This document shows positions 1 through 7,746 of a stretch of 19,706 bases of DNA, one piece after another. The notes under the pieces were generated by a model. That model did no database searches. It had not been told where the DNA came from and saw only the letters and a program-made list of their open reading frames with translations. The stretch covers positions 1-19,706 of the forward strand of contig CAYGFZ010000039.1 in the NCBI GenBank assembly GCA_964349355.1, written 5' to 3'. Source of the DNA: JAUVXE01 sp964349355 (GTDB lineage Bacteria; Actinomycetota; Coriobacteriia; Anaerosomatales; SLCP01). Both the position numbers and the translations under genes were made by a program. Within the stretch, counting starts at the first letter, position 1. The number at the start of each line of letters is the position of its first letter.

Positions 1-38
1 CAAGCACAATCAGGATTCGAATTCCCTTGGGGGCACCA
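1..38 (+). repeat. tRNA-3'-end-like attachment core, copy A
   Basis: This 38-bp stretch recurs at 4530-4567 and 6391-6428. Its last ~26 bases read as the T-arm, acceptor strand and CCA of a tRNA and closely match the 3' end of the tRNA-Glu gene at 9333-9409. The first ~14 bases are common to all three copies but are not tRNA-like, so copy A is not the end of an intact tRNA. This is the pattern expected for a tRNA-targeted tyrosine-recombinase attachment site. The intact target tRNA would lie left of the window or elsewhere; that is inference. Confidence 0.75.
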
Positions 39-232
39 TAAAACCGCAGGTCAGATGCCTGAAATTCCCTGTTGCGTGCTTGAAATCGGGCACCAAATCG
101 TGCCCTTCGGAGGGCTGGGCAGAGGCAAAACCGCAGCTCAGAGGCCATTTCGCTCCATTTTGGTGCACAAGAATCCCTGTTGCTGAGGGTCGGCCCTCGA
201 CATCGGCTTGGTGCCCGATTTGGTGCCCGACT
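39..232. repeat. Right flank of attachment-like unit A, with stacked ends and 12-mer arm sites
   Basis: Together with the core and the promoter this fills the gene-free stretch 1-322. AAAACCGCAG occurs at 40-49 and again at 127-136, each followed by a similar TCAGA.GCC stretch. TCCCTGTTGC closes both segments (66-75 and 174-183; the second extends to TCCCTGTTGCTGAG, 174-187). The right flank is therefore present twice in tandem. The 12-mer GATTTGGTGCCC is present forward at 217-228, preceded by a near copy at 206-216, and in reverse orientation at 88-99. The same flank is seen once after cores B and C. A nested or repeated insertion/excision history is the simplest reading. Confidence 0.6.
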
Positions 233-282
233 GCCTGCGCGGTCCCGCTACTCTCAGCTTCCTTCTGAACGCGCCACTCTAC

Positions 283-311
283 TTGCGTAAACCAGCGTTG
301 AGAGCTACCTT
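283..311 (+). promoter_or_regulatory. Candidate sigma70-type promoter of abiEi/abiEii
   Basis: TTGCGT (283-288) and TACCTT (306-311) are 17 bp apart, and the expected transcription start would lie only a few bases before the ATG at 323. No convincing Shine-Dalgarno sequence precedes that ATG, so the message may have a very short leader. Assigned by eye only. Confidence 0.4.
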
Positions 312-322
312 ATGAAAGTGAA

Positions 323-1132
323 ATGGCGATTCAAGAAGTGACAGCCCCTGAAGAGGTTTCGGTGTTCGTCGACAGGCTTCAGGCAACGGGAACCTACACG
401 TTCTCTCACGCGGATGCGCGAGCCGCGCTACCGACGTCTGAGATCGCGGTCGACAACGCACTGCGCCGGCTCAAGAAGCGCGGCCGCATAGTGACTCCGC
501 GTCGCGGGTTCTACGTGATCGTGCCTACCGAGTACATCACGGTCGGCTCGCCGCCGCCGCCGTGGTTCATCGACGACTTGATGCGGTTCCTCGATCAGCC
601 CTACTACGTGGGTTTGCTATCCGCGGCGGCCATCCACGGCGCTTCTCACCAGCAGCCGATGACGTTTCAGGTCGTCACCGACCGTCCCACCCGCGAGGGC
701 GTGGCCGGACGCGCACACATCATGTTCCACATGAGCCGTCAGGTCGCTGCGACACCGACGGTCCCAATGCAGACGGAGACTGGCACCATGCTCGTGTCCA
801 CGCCTGAATCGACTGCGTTCGATCTCGTGCGCTACTCGGAGGCCTGCGGTGGTTGGAGCAACGTCGCGACGGTGCTGCTCGAGCTCGCGGAGCGTCTTGA
901 GCCAGAGGCCTTGTGTTCTGCTGCGCGAGTGCGCAAAACCCCCGAGATCCAGCGCCTCGGCTATCTTCTGGACCGCACGGGCCAGCCCCGGCTCGCCGAC
1001 CCGTTGCTCCGTGTCCTTGGCTCCAAGCGGTACCGGCCCGTTGCGCTTGCTCCCGATGCGCCTCGGGGCGGTGCCGATGCCGTCAGTCCTTGGCGCGTGA
1101 TCCCGAACCTGGCCGTGGAGACTGATCTGTGA
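323..1132 (+). CDS. abiEi: AbiEi-family type IV antitoxin / transcriptional regulator
   Basis: The 269-residue protein has an N-terminal winged-helix region (about residues 25-75, with ALRRLKKRGRIVTPRRGFYV resembling the recognition-helix/wing segment of AbiEi). The larger C-terminal domain contains the family pattern YVGLLSAAAIHGASHQQP and STPESTAFDLVRYSEACGG. In studied AbiE systems this protein blocks the AbiEii nucleotidyltransferase toxin without binding it stably (type IV) and represses its own operon. The gene overlaps the next one by 4 nt (GTGA at 1129-1132), the usual translational coupling of an antitoxin with its toxin. The ATG at 323 fits the domain start; it has no clear ribosome site and a promoter lies close upstream. 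Family assignment is firm. Whether the pair gives phage abortive infection here is inference. Confidence 0.9.
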   Translation: MAIQEVTAPEEVSVFVDRLQATGTYTFSHADARAALPTSEIAVDNALRRLKKRGRIVTPRRGFYVIVPTEYITVGSPPPPWFIDDLMRFLDQPYYVGLLSAAAIHGASHQQPMTFQVVTDRPTREGVAGRAHIMFHMSRQVAATPTVPMQTETGTMLVSTPESTAFDLVRYSEACGGWSNVATVLLELAERLEPEALCSAARVRKTPEIQRLGYLLDRTGQPRLADPLLRVLGSKRYRPVALAPDAPRGGADAVSPWRVIPNLAVETDL

Positions 1133-1953
1133 TTCCTCGGGCCCAGATCACGGCTTGGAGAGCTTCTGCGCCGTGGCCTCTAGACGGGCAGGTCGAGCAG
1201 GATCTGGTCCTGTCCAGAGCCCTCACCGCGACCTTTGCGCGCCAGTCATTGCGGCAAGCGCTCGCCTTTCGCGGCGGGACCGCGCTGCACAAGCTCCACT
1301 TCGATCCTCCGGGGCGCTATTCCGAGGATCTTGATCTCGTGCAGGTCGAGGCGGGTCCGATCGGCCCTGTGCTGGCGGAACTCCGCGATGCGCTCGACCC
1401 TTGGTTGGGCGAGCCCGCCTGGAAACAGGGCCCCGCCAGCGCCAAGCTGCTCTACCGCTTCGAGACGACCACGCTGCCCGTGCAGCGGATGCGGGTCAAG
1501 ATCGAGATCGACACGCGGGAGCACTTCAGCGTCGATGGGCTTCAGCATGTGTCGTTCGCTGTAGCCAGCCCGTGGCACTCCGCCCAGGAGCTGATCACGA
1601 CGTTCACGCTCGAAGAGCTGCTCGCCACCAAGATGAGGGCGCTCTTCCAGCGACGGAAGGGACGTGACCTCTACGACCTGTGGCTCGGACTCACCACCCT
1701 CGACCCCGATGAGGTGCATATCATCGAGTGTCTCGGCGAGTACCTGGCGCGAACCGAGACCGCGATCTCCCGCGCGGAGTTCGAGGCGAACATGGTGGGC
1801 AAGCTCGCGTCTTCTGACTTCCGCGCCGACGTGATTCCGCTGCTACGCGACCCTGCGGGATACGACGTAGACGACGCTGCGTTGCTCGTGCACGACCGTC
1901 TCATTGCCCGTCTTCCCGACGGGCCGTGGAAGGCGCTTGGTCGCGAGAAATGA
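1129..1953 (+). CDS. abiEii: AbiEii-family nucleotidyltransferase toxin
   Basis: The 274-residue protein carries the MNT/DUF1814 nucleotidyltransferase signature. The glycine motif FRGGTALHKLHF lies at about residues 47-58, and the metal-binding pair sits in RYSEDLDL (D67, D69). A further acidic strand, VKIEIDTRE, follows near residue 127, and the C-terminal helical motif LLATKMRALFQRRKGRDLYD follows that. AbiEii-type enzymes transfer nucleotides to tRNA ends and halt growth; the target of this one is not known. All catalytic residues look intact, unlike the AbiEii remnant at 8440-8815. The start is a GTG inside the stop of the antitoxin gene. The stop is 25 nt before the likely start of the TOTE gene, so the three genes probably form one transcript. 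Confidence 0.9.
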   Translation: MIPRAQITAWRASAPWPLDGQVEQDLVLSRALTATFARQSLRQALAFRGGTALHKLHFDPPGRYSEDLDLVQVEAGPIGPVLAELRDALDPWLGEPAWKQGPASAKLLYRFETTTLPVQRMRVKIEIDTREHFSVDGLQHVSFAVASPWHSAQELITTFTLEELLATKMRALFQRRKGRDLYDLWLGLTTLDPDEVHIIECLGEYLARTETAISRAEFEANMVGKLASSDFRADVIPLLRDPAGYDVDDAALLVHDRLIARLPDGPWKALGREK

Positions 1954-1978
1954 CGATTGCGGCGGCGGGACTGTACCT

Positions 1979-4402
1979 GTGAACGATCGGCTGCAGCCGG
2001 ACGAACTCGAGGCGCTCCGACGGCAGAATCTCCTGCTTGCCGAAGAGAACGCGCGGCTCAAGGAGATGTTGGGGCTCGAGGCATGGGATGCCGCGACTGC
2101 AATGCAGCCGGATATCGCTCCAAGCTCCGGAATCACGGGTTCGTCGTCGTCGGCCGCCAAGATCGAGCTGTTCCAGTCTCTCTTTCGCGGGCGCGCCGAT
2201 GTGTTCGCCAGGCACTGGCAGAGCCGCACGGGCGGAAGCGGGTACGCGCCCGCCTGCGCCAATGAGTGGCGTTCGGGCCTGTGCGACAAGCGACGTGTGA
2301 AGTGTGCCGATTGTGCCAATCGAGAGTTGCTGCCGCTCAGCGCTTCGACCATCGAAGACCATCTCACCGGGCGCAGCACGGTTGGCGTCTATGCCATGCT
2401 CGAGGACGAGACCTGCCACTTCCTCGCGATCGATTTCGACGACGAGGGCTGGCGCGGTGATGTGACCGCGCTCCGTTCGGCCGCATCCGCCGCCGGTATC
2501 GAATGCCATGTCGAGGTGTCGCGGTCTGGGGCTGGTGCCCACGCGTGGTTCTTCTTCGCCGAGCCGATGCCCGCGGCGCTGGCGCGTCGTCTGGGCACAG
2601 CGCTGCTGACGCAGGCTGCGCGCGGTAGACACGATCTGTCGCTCCGATCATACGATCGGCTCTTTCCGAGCCAGGACACGATGCCGCGCGGAGGATTCGG
2701 CAACCTCATCGCTCTGCCGCTCCAGCATGAACCCCGATCAGCCGGACGCTCGGTCTTCGTCGACGAGCAGCTGCGGCAGTACTCCGACCAGTGGGCCTAT
2801 CTGAGCTCTGTGGTGCGACTTGGACGATCGGTCGTCGATGCCGCATTGTCGCGGCTTGCCGCGGATGGAAGCCCGCTCGGTGTCCGGAGCTACCCGGCTG
2901 GTGGTGGCGGCGACACACCGTGGGCGCTGCCGGTCCCTCCACCCCTCGTGCGTCCAGAGCTGATCGGGCATGTCCCGGCGGTCGTCCGAGCCGTGCGCGC
3001 GAACCTCATCTTCGTGGAGAAAGCCGGACTGCCCGACTCGCTGCTCGACCAGATCGCCCGGCTTGCCGCCTTCGAGAACCCTGAGTTCTACCGCGCACAG
3101 GCCATGCGCCTGCCCACGTGGGACAAGCCGCGGATCATCTCGTGCGCCCAGGAGTTTGATGCGCATCTCGCGCTGCCGAGAGGATGCCTTGATGACCTGC
3201 GAGAGGTGATCGAGGGCTACGGCTCCGAACTCGAGGTCACAGACGAGCGCACCGAAGGTTCGCTGCTGCTCGCGAGGTTCTCGGGCGCTCTGCGGCCAGA
3301 ACAACGGAAAGCCGCCAAGGCCGTATTGGAGCACGACGACGGTGTCTTGAGCGCGGGAACGGCCTTCGGCAAGACCGTGGTGGCCGCCAACGTGATTGCC
3401 AAGCGCGGCGTGAGCACGCTCGTCCTCGTCCATCGTCGCGAGCTCATGGAGCAGTGGCGAGAGCGGCTCTCTACATTCCTCGATGTTCCGCTGGGATCGA
3501 TCGGCGTCATCGGCGGTGGTAAGCGCAAGCCGACCGGGACCATCGACATCGCTGTGCTGCAGTCGCTGGTCCGAAAGGGCTCGGTCGACCCCATCGTCGC
3601 CGAGTACGGGCAGGTTATCATCGACGAGTGCCATCACGTTTCTGCGTTCAGCTTCCAGGCCGTGCTGCGCCAGGCGCGCGCACGCTTCGTGCTCGGACTT
3701 ACGGCCACGCCGATTCGCAAGGACGGCCATCATCCGATCATCACGATGCAGTGCGGACCTGTACGGTTCAAGACCGATCTGAAGCGCCAAGCCGCAGCCC
3801 GGCCGTTCGAGCACATAGTTCGGCCGCGCGAGACTGGATTCGGCGTTGCGGCTCTGGCCGCAGACGGAATCCAAGAGGTCTATCGCCTGCTTGCGGGCGA
3901 TGAGGCCCGCAACGCTTTGATCGTCGAGGATGTGGTAGCCGCAGCCTCGGCGGGCCGCTCGGCTCTCGTCCTGACTGAACGCACGGCGCATCGCGACTTA
4001 CTCGCGAGTCTGATTGCCGAGCGAACGCCGCATGTCTTCGCGCTCTCCAGCGGCATGGGGGTGAAGAAGCGGGCCGCTTTGGTCGAGAGCATGGCGGCCG
4101 TGCCTGAAGACGAATCGAGCGTGCTTGTTGCGACGGGGCGTCTCGTCGGCGAGGGCTTCGACGACGCACGTCTCGACACGCTCTTCCTGACGATGCCGAT
4201 TTCGTGGCGCGGCACGCTACAGCAGTACGCTGGCAGGCTCCACCGCCTGCACGACGAGAAACGCGAGGTCGTCATCTACGACTACGTTGACCCGCTCTTG
4301 CCGGTGCTTGAGCGCATGTGGGAGAAGAGGCTTCGAGGTTACCGGGCCATGGGCTATCGCGTGGAGGCGACCGTGCCGCCGAACTCCGGGCAAGCCGGCT
4401 AG
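1979..4402 (+). CDS. TOTE-type primase-helicase (archaeo-eukaryotic primase plus SF2 helicase)
   Basis: With the GTG at 1979 the product has 807 residues. An earlier in-frame start at 1904 would add 25 residues overlapping abiEii, but the sequence after the GTG (DELEALRRQNLLLAEENARL) is the usual short coiled coil of the family, so 1979 is preferred. Next comes a four-cysteine zinc knuckle (C93, C102, C109, C112). An AEP primase domain follows, with the metal pair D152/D154 in AIDFDD, the histidine motif RSGAGAHAWFFF (H188), and later DTMPRGGFGNLIALPLQ. The helicase has Walker A GTAFGKT (460-466), DECHH (549-553), GLTATPIRKDG and a C-terminal lobe with the QYAGRLHRL motif VI. TOTE proteins are proposed to act in mobile-element conflict; no experimental role is claimed here. 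The stop is 11 nt from the first att-like arm, so the cassette boundary is tight. Confidence 0.88.
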   Translation: MNDRLQPDELEALRRQNLLLAEENARLKEMLGLEAWDAATAMQPDIAPSSGITGSSSSAAKIELFQSLFRGRADVFARHWQSRTGGSGYAPACANEWRSGLCDKRRVKCADCANRELLPLSASTIEDHLTGRSTVGVYAMLEDETCHFLAIDFDDEGWRGDVTALRSAASAAGIECHVEVSRSGAGAHAWFFFAEPMPAALARRLGTALLTQAARGRHDLSLRSYDRLFPSQDTMPRGGFGNLIALPLQHEPRSAGRSVFVDEQLRQYSDQWAYLSSVVRLGRSVVDAALSRLAADGSPLGVRSYPAGGGGDTPWALPVPPPLVRPELIGHVPAVVRAVRANLIFVEKAGLPDSLLDQIARLAAFENPEFYRAQAMRLPTWDKPRIISCAQEFDAHLALPRGCLDDLREVIEGYGSELEVTDERTEGSLLLARFSGALRPEQRKAAKAVLEHDDGVLSAGTAFGKTVVAANVIAKRGVSTLVLVHRRELMEQWRERLSTFLDVPLGSIGVIGGGKRKPTGTIDIAVLQSLVRKGSVDPIVAEYGQVIIDECHHVSAFSFQAVLRQARARFVLGLTATPIRKDGHHPIITMQCGPVRFKTDLKRQAAARPFEHIVRPRETGFGVAALAADGIQEVYRLLAGDEARNALIVEDVVAAASAGRSALVLTERTAHRDLLASLIAERTPHVFALSSGMGVKKRAALVESMAAVPEDESSVLVATGRLVGEGFDDARLDTLFLTMPISWRGTLQQYAGRLHRLHDEKREVVIYDYVDPLLPVLERMWEKRLRGYRAMGYRVEATVPPNSGQAG

Positions 4403-4413
4403 GCGAGAGCTCC

Positions 4414-4700
4414 GATTTGGTGCCCGATTTGGTGCCCAAGTACATGGTGACTGTTGGTACTCGCTGGTACCCATTGGGACTCGCCGCAGCTCCCCCGTAC
4501 CAACGAGTCCCGATAGTCACCAATAGTCACAAGCACAATCAGGATTCGAGTTCCCTTGGGGGCACCACAAAACCGCAGGCACAGGCCCTGTTTGGCCTGT
4601 TTTTGGGCTCAAAATCGGGATCCGGATTTCGTCGTCTTGGAGCCGGTGTGAGGACACACTCCCAGCCCAGAGGCCATTTCTGCTTCATTTTGGTGCCCAA
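4414..4700 (+). repeat. Attachment-like boundary unit, copy B
   Basis: This fills most of the 380-bp gap between the TOTE gene and the pRiA4b-like gene. In order it holds four elements. Two exact tandem copies of GATTTGGTGCCC lie at 4414-4425 and 4426-4437. A region of short direct and inverted repeats lies at 4445-4529; GGGACTCG at 4476-4483 pairs with CGAGTCCC at 4504-4511, and TTGGTAC/GTACCAA arms are nested around them. The 38-bp tRNA-like core is at 4530-4567. The right flank starts AAAACCGCAG (4569-4578) and has CAGAGGCCATTTC near 4669 and a single TTTGGTGCCC near 4686. The same order is seen in copy C, and the right half is shared with copy A. No gene is seen in it. Confidence 0.75.
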
Positions 4701-4782
4701 AAATTCGGTGATGTCAGGGCTGATCGAGACGATGGAATCGGCGCATGGGGGCTAGACAACTTGTCGCCGCGTAGCATGAGGC

Positions 4783-6174
4783 TCACGTTTCCCGTTCGTC
4801 GGGAAGCTCGCCGGTCCATAGCACGCGAAGCAGCGATGATGTCCTCGCGGCGCTGAACGCGGCGGGATCGAACTCGCCGCCATGCCACACCTTCAGCGCC
4901 TCGTGCTCCGAATGTCCGGGATCGGCCATCGCCTCGACGAACTCGGCGAAGCCTGAGACGCCTCCGCAGTCCTCGGGAGGGCAGGCACCCCCTCCGTCAG
5001 TGCATCGCGGATAGTCGACGCCGGGCGCCGGTTCTCCAGAAGCCTCAAGCACGACGTCGTGCTCCCAGCCGTCGCCGAAGTCGTACTCGTAGATGAATCG
5101 ATCCACGCCGACACCGACCAGGTCGGTCAGCACGATCCCGTCCTCGGGCAAGGTGTAGTCGAGCTCGAAGTCGTCGCAGAGCACGCCATAGCGGCGTCCG
5201 TCGATCTCGAAAGCATGCAGATGGTAGTCGAGCCACCCCATCGCGGTGACGAGGACCTCGTGGAGCCGGTCGAGCGTCAGCGACGAGGGCACCTCGAGCC
5301 TTCGCCACACAGGCGGCTCGGTGTAGCGCAACGTCACCGTGAGCGTGACAACCCGGTCGTCCAAAGATGCTGCCGCAGCGCTCGGTACGCCGAGCTCGAA
5401 GCGGATCGCGGCGTCGAATAATGGCGCGACTCGCCATTGCGGTGGCCCGTCGGCCTCATTCTCGGGCTCGCGCGCGAGCAGCCCGAAGTCCCACAGCGGT
5501 TCCAGCAGGCGTCTCCGCACCGCCGTCCGCAGGTTGTCCGGTCCGCCGGGCCAGGGCTGATCCTCCCGCCAGATCGTGTCGCTCACGACCAAGCGCGACG
5601 CGATTTTGTCGGCGGTGGCGCCATTCTCGGCGAGCTGGCGAATCGTCCACACCGCGTGCACACTGTAGCGCTGCATCTCACCGTCCTCCGGGCCGAGACT
5701 GATGAACGCCCAGTTCAGGCGACCGAGATAGGAGCGTAGAAGCAGGTCGAACAGCTCTCCGGCACGCTCCGGGGCCAGGAGGCGCTTGCCGAGCCGAGTC
5801 GCGTGGAATGCGCCTTTGCGTCGGTTCACGAGCCCTGCGATCTCCATGAGGTGTCGCAGGATGAACAGGCGCGGCACATCCGACTCGTCGAGCACACGGT
5901 TGTAACGCCAGACGTGCTCAATGTAGCCCGGAGGCCACGTCATCTCCTCGGCCATGCGCTTCACGAACGCTCGGTTGAGGTTCTTCAGCTCACTCGTCGC
6001 CTTCGCGGGCTGTTCGGCGAGGGCCGCTAGCAGCAGGCGCGCATTGACGAAAGTGCGGGACCCGGCCAAGGCCTCCAGCGGGAGAGAGATGTCGGTGCGG
6101 AGGATTCCTTCGGAATCAAGCGGATCTGCGGCGAAGAGGCGCTGCTCGACCGCTGGGGGGATGGACTGCGACAT
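4783..6174 (-). CDS. Plasmid pRiA4b ORF-3-like family protein
   Basis: The 463-residue protein ends in a pRiA4b ORF-3-like domain (about residues 276-443). Family hallmarks are PPVWRRLEVPSSLTLDRLHE, MGWLDYHLHAFEI, YEYDFGDGWEHDV, YPRCTDGGGACPPEDCGG and KVWHGGEFDPAAF. The first ~250 residues contain helix-rich, winged-helix-like stretches (around LRHLMEIAGLVNRRKGAFH) that I cannot assign further. The start is the ATG at 6172-6174, because AAGGAG lies 5 nt before it; an ATG seven codons upstream has no such site. Molecular function of the family is unknown. It is common on plasmids and in accessory islands, and here it is the sole gene of a cassette between att-like units B and C, read opposite to cassette 1. 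No frameshift is seen. Confidence 0.85.
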   Translation of the reverse strand: MSQSIPPAVEQRLFAADPLDSEGILRTDISLPLEALAGSRTFVNARLLLAALAEQPAKATSELKNLNRAFVKRMAEEMTWPPGYIEHVWRYNRVLDESDVPRLFILRHLMEIAGLVNRRKGAFHATRLGKRLLAPERAGELFDLLLRSYLGRLNWAFISLGPEDGEMQRYSVHAVWTIRQLAENGATADKIASRLVVSDTIWREDQPWPGGPDNLRTAVRRRLLEPLWDFGLLAREPENEADGPPQWRVAPLFDAAIRFELGVPSAAAASLDDRVVTLTVTLRYTEPPVWRRLEVPSSLTLDRLHEVLVTAMGWLDYHLHAFEIDGRRYGVLCDDFELDYTLPEDGIVLTDLVGVGVDRFIYEYDFGDGWEHDVVLEASGEPAPGVDYPRCTDGGGACPPEDCGGVSGFAEFVEAMADPGHSEHEALKVWHGGEFDPAAFSAARTSSLLRVLWTGELPDERET

Positions 6175-6215
6175 GGGGCTCTCCTTGGCAGGCATGGCAG
6201 GATCCGGTCGTTTGT

Positions 6216-6221
6216 ATTCTA
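6216..6221 (-). promoter_or_regulatory. Candidate -10 box for the pRiA4b-like gene
   Basis: On the minus strand TAGAAT lies about 42 nt before the chosen ATG. No good -35 hexamer is visible 16-18 bp further upstream, so this is a weak call. Confidence 0.3.
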
Positions 6222-6284
6222 TCGTGGAAGCGAGTCGGAACTACAGCTCGCGGTCTCCGATCCGGGCGTAAGAACGGCGCCCCG

Positions 6285-6532
6285 GATTTGCAGCCCGATT
6301 TGCAGCCCAAATACATGGTGACTATTGGTACTCGTTGGTAACTACTGGGACTCGCCGCAGCTCCGCTGTACCAACGAGTCCCAGTAGTCACAAGCACAAT
6401 CAGGACTTGAATTCCCCTGGGGGCACCAACATTTCTGCAGGCCTGTGGCTAAGAGCGGGCGTGGGGCAAAGGCCCAGTTCAGAGGGGGTTTTGATGCCTT
6501 CAGGCGACCCAATAGCATTCCCTGTTGCTGAG
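6285..6532 (+). repeat. Attachment-like boundary unit, copy C
   Basis: This occupies most of the 415-bp gap between the pRiA4b-like gene and the Fic gene and has the same order of parts as copy B. Two exact tandem copies of GATTTGCAGCCC lie at 6285-6296 and 6297-6308. A perfect 14-bp inverted repeat follows, with ACTACTGGGACTCG at 6341-6354 and its complement at 6375-6388 (20-nt loop). The 38-bp core is at 6391-6428, with a few substitutions relative to A and B. The right flank ends in TCCCTGTTGCTGAG (6519-6532), also found at 174-187. The variable dinucleotide of the arm 12-mer is CA here and GT in copy B, but both members of each pair agree. No gene is seen; 6533-6572 shows nothing. Confidence 0.75.
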
Positions 6533-6572
6533 AAGCGCCCGCAGCCCGTTAAACGAATCAGATAACTCACAA

Positions 6573-6587
6573 ATGATATCGTTAATG
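6573..6587. repeat. 15-bp direct repeat downstream of the Fic gene
   Basis: ATGATATCGTTAATG is repeated exactly at 7680-7694, so the two copies flank the Fic gene. This copy abuts its stop codon (6590-6592) and runs into a 13-bp palindrome GACTCACTGAGTC at 6587-6599. It could be a second operator for the Fic winged helix or a boundary repeat. Confidence 0.7.
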
Positions 6588-6589
6588 AC

Positions 6590-7642
6590 TCACTGAGTCG
6601 TTCTCTCCCAAGTCGCGTCGCGCCCGCCCTTCGTACACCTGATCTCACCATTGTCTCGAAGCTCGCCGAGCACGCGTACGATTGTGGGACGGCTCACTCC
6701 CGGGCAGGCTCGCTCGACGTCGGCGTACCGGAAGGTCGCCGAGAGGTGCCGGATGCAGTCGATCACCATCTCGCGTTTCGCCCCGCGCCCTGTCCCCATC
6801 TGCCCGACTCGCTGCTCGAACTTCAAGTAAGCCGCGATGAGAACGCCGTGCGAGTACTGGAGCCAGGGAACGAGGTCGTGCCGGCCCTCGTGCCATCCGT
6901 CCGACGAGGCTTCGAGTGCCTCGTAGTACGTCTCCTTAGAGTCCTCGATGACCTTCTCAAGACTGATGTAACGGCCGACGTCATAGCCGGCTTGGTAGAG
7001 GAGCATGAGGTTCAGGATGCGCGACATCCGTCCGTTGCCGTCGGAGAACGGGTGGATGCACAGGAGGTCGAGCACGAATGCGGGGACTGCGATCAGCGAG
7101 TCCACCTGCCCTCCCGACACTAGCGAGTGATAACCCGTGGCGAGCTCGTTCATGGCGTTGTCGACGAGGTGCGGTGCAACAGGGCTGAACCTCAAGCGGT
7201 GCGTGCCGTCGGGCAGGACGTCGACGATGTCGTTGGGAGTGGTCTTCCACGCGCCGCCCGGAGTGGGTGAGAATTGGTAGAGATCCCGGTGGAGCTGAAG
7301 CACGAGACCGGGCGAGAGGTCCATGCCGAGCGCGTTTGCGTGGACGGTCGACAGTATATCGCGATAGCCGGCGATCTCCTGTTCTGAGCGGTCTCTCGGC
7401 GTCGTCTTTTTGGCAGCGAGCTCGGCCACACGCCCCGAGGCCGCAGTCACACCCTCGATCCTGTTCGACGACTCGATGCTCTGTACTCGCGCTACCTCGC
7501 GCAGCGCGCTCAACGCCTGAGGCGACTGCTTCTCAAAGAGCTGTTGCTTGCCCTTGTATTCACCGAGGAGACCGATAGAGCGGACCGTGGACATAGGCAC
7601 GCTCATCTGCTCGAGGTGACCTGGATTGAATGAGCCGCGCAT
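6590..7642 (-). CDS. Class II Fic family protein with C-terminal winged helix
   Basis: The 350-residue protein has a Fic N-terminal domain containing the inhibitory motif SNRIEG (S59-G64, consensus [ST]xxxE[GN]), which places it in class II. The catalytic Fic motif HPFSDGNGRMSR is complete at H197-R208. A C-terminal winged helix-turn-helix follows (about 288-345, with ERACPGVSRPTIVRVLGELR). Fic enzymes usually AMPylate hydroxyl side chains of target proteins, with the inhibitory glutamate E63 blocking ATP positioning. The target here is unknown. The start is supported by AGGAG 6 nt upstream of the ATG at 7640-7642. The winged helix together with the flanking 15-bp repeats suggests autoregulation. 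The gene stands alone in its cassette, without a separate FicA-like antitoxin. Confidence 0.92.
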   Translation of the reverse strand: MRGSFNPGHLEQMSVPMSTVRSIGLLGEYKGKQQLFEKQSPQALSALREVARVQSIESSNRIEGVTAASGRVAELAAKKTTPRDRSEQEIAGYRDILSTVHANALGMDLSPGLVLQLHRDLYQFSPTPGGAWKTTPNDIVDVLPDGTHRLRFSPVAPHLVDNAMNELATGYHSLVSGGQVDSLIAVPAFVLDLLCIHPFSDGNGRMSRILNLMLLYQAGYDVGRYISLEKVIEDSKETYYEALEASSDGWHEGRHDLVPWLQYSHGVLIAAYLKFEQRVGQMGTGRGAKREMVIDCIRHLSATFRYADVERACPGVSRPTIVRVLGELRDNGEIRCTKGGRDATWERTTQ

Positions 7643-7679
7643 GCTATCTCCTCACAGTAATGAATCGCAGGACCCCCAG

Positions 7680-7694
7680 ATGATATCGTTAATG
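7680..7694. promoter_or_regulatory. 15-bp direct repeat / candidate operator upstream of the Fic gene
   Basis: ATGATATCGTTAATG is an exact second copy of 6573-6587. It covers the -10 box and half of the spacer of the predicted Fic promoter, the position expected for an operator. Binding by the Fic C-terminal winged helix is inference. Confidence 0.55.
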
Positions 7695-7708
7695 CGTCAT
7701 GATGTCAT
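7680..7708 (-). promoter_or_regulatory. Predicted promoter of the Fic gene
   Basis: On the minus strand ATGACA (7703-7708) and TATCAT (7680-7685) are separated by 17 bp, close to the sigma70 consensus. The expected start near 7673 would give a leader of about 30 nt containing the AGGAG ribosome site. Confidence 0.6.
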
Positions 7709-7746
7709 TCATGGATCGCGCAATCGTGGAGGCCCCCGAGGCTCTC

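Noticed and set aside
2738..3991. Long minus-strand frame (417 residues) inside the TOTE gene
   Set aside because: It is antisense to the primase-helicase, whose motifs are intact, and its translation shows no domain; it is a GC-skewed shadow frame.
4272..4523. Minus-strand frame containing LGTKSGTKSE, resembling the tail of some phage integrases
   Set aside because: The GTK repeats are simply the translation of the tandem GATTTGGTGCCC arm sites; no catalytic integrase residues lie upstream in that frame. The similar frames at 6116-6397 are explained the same way.
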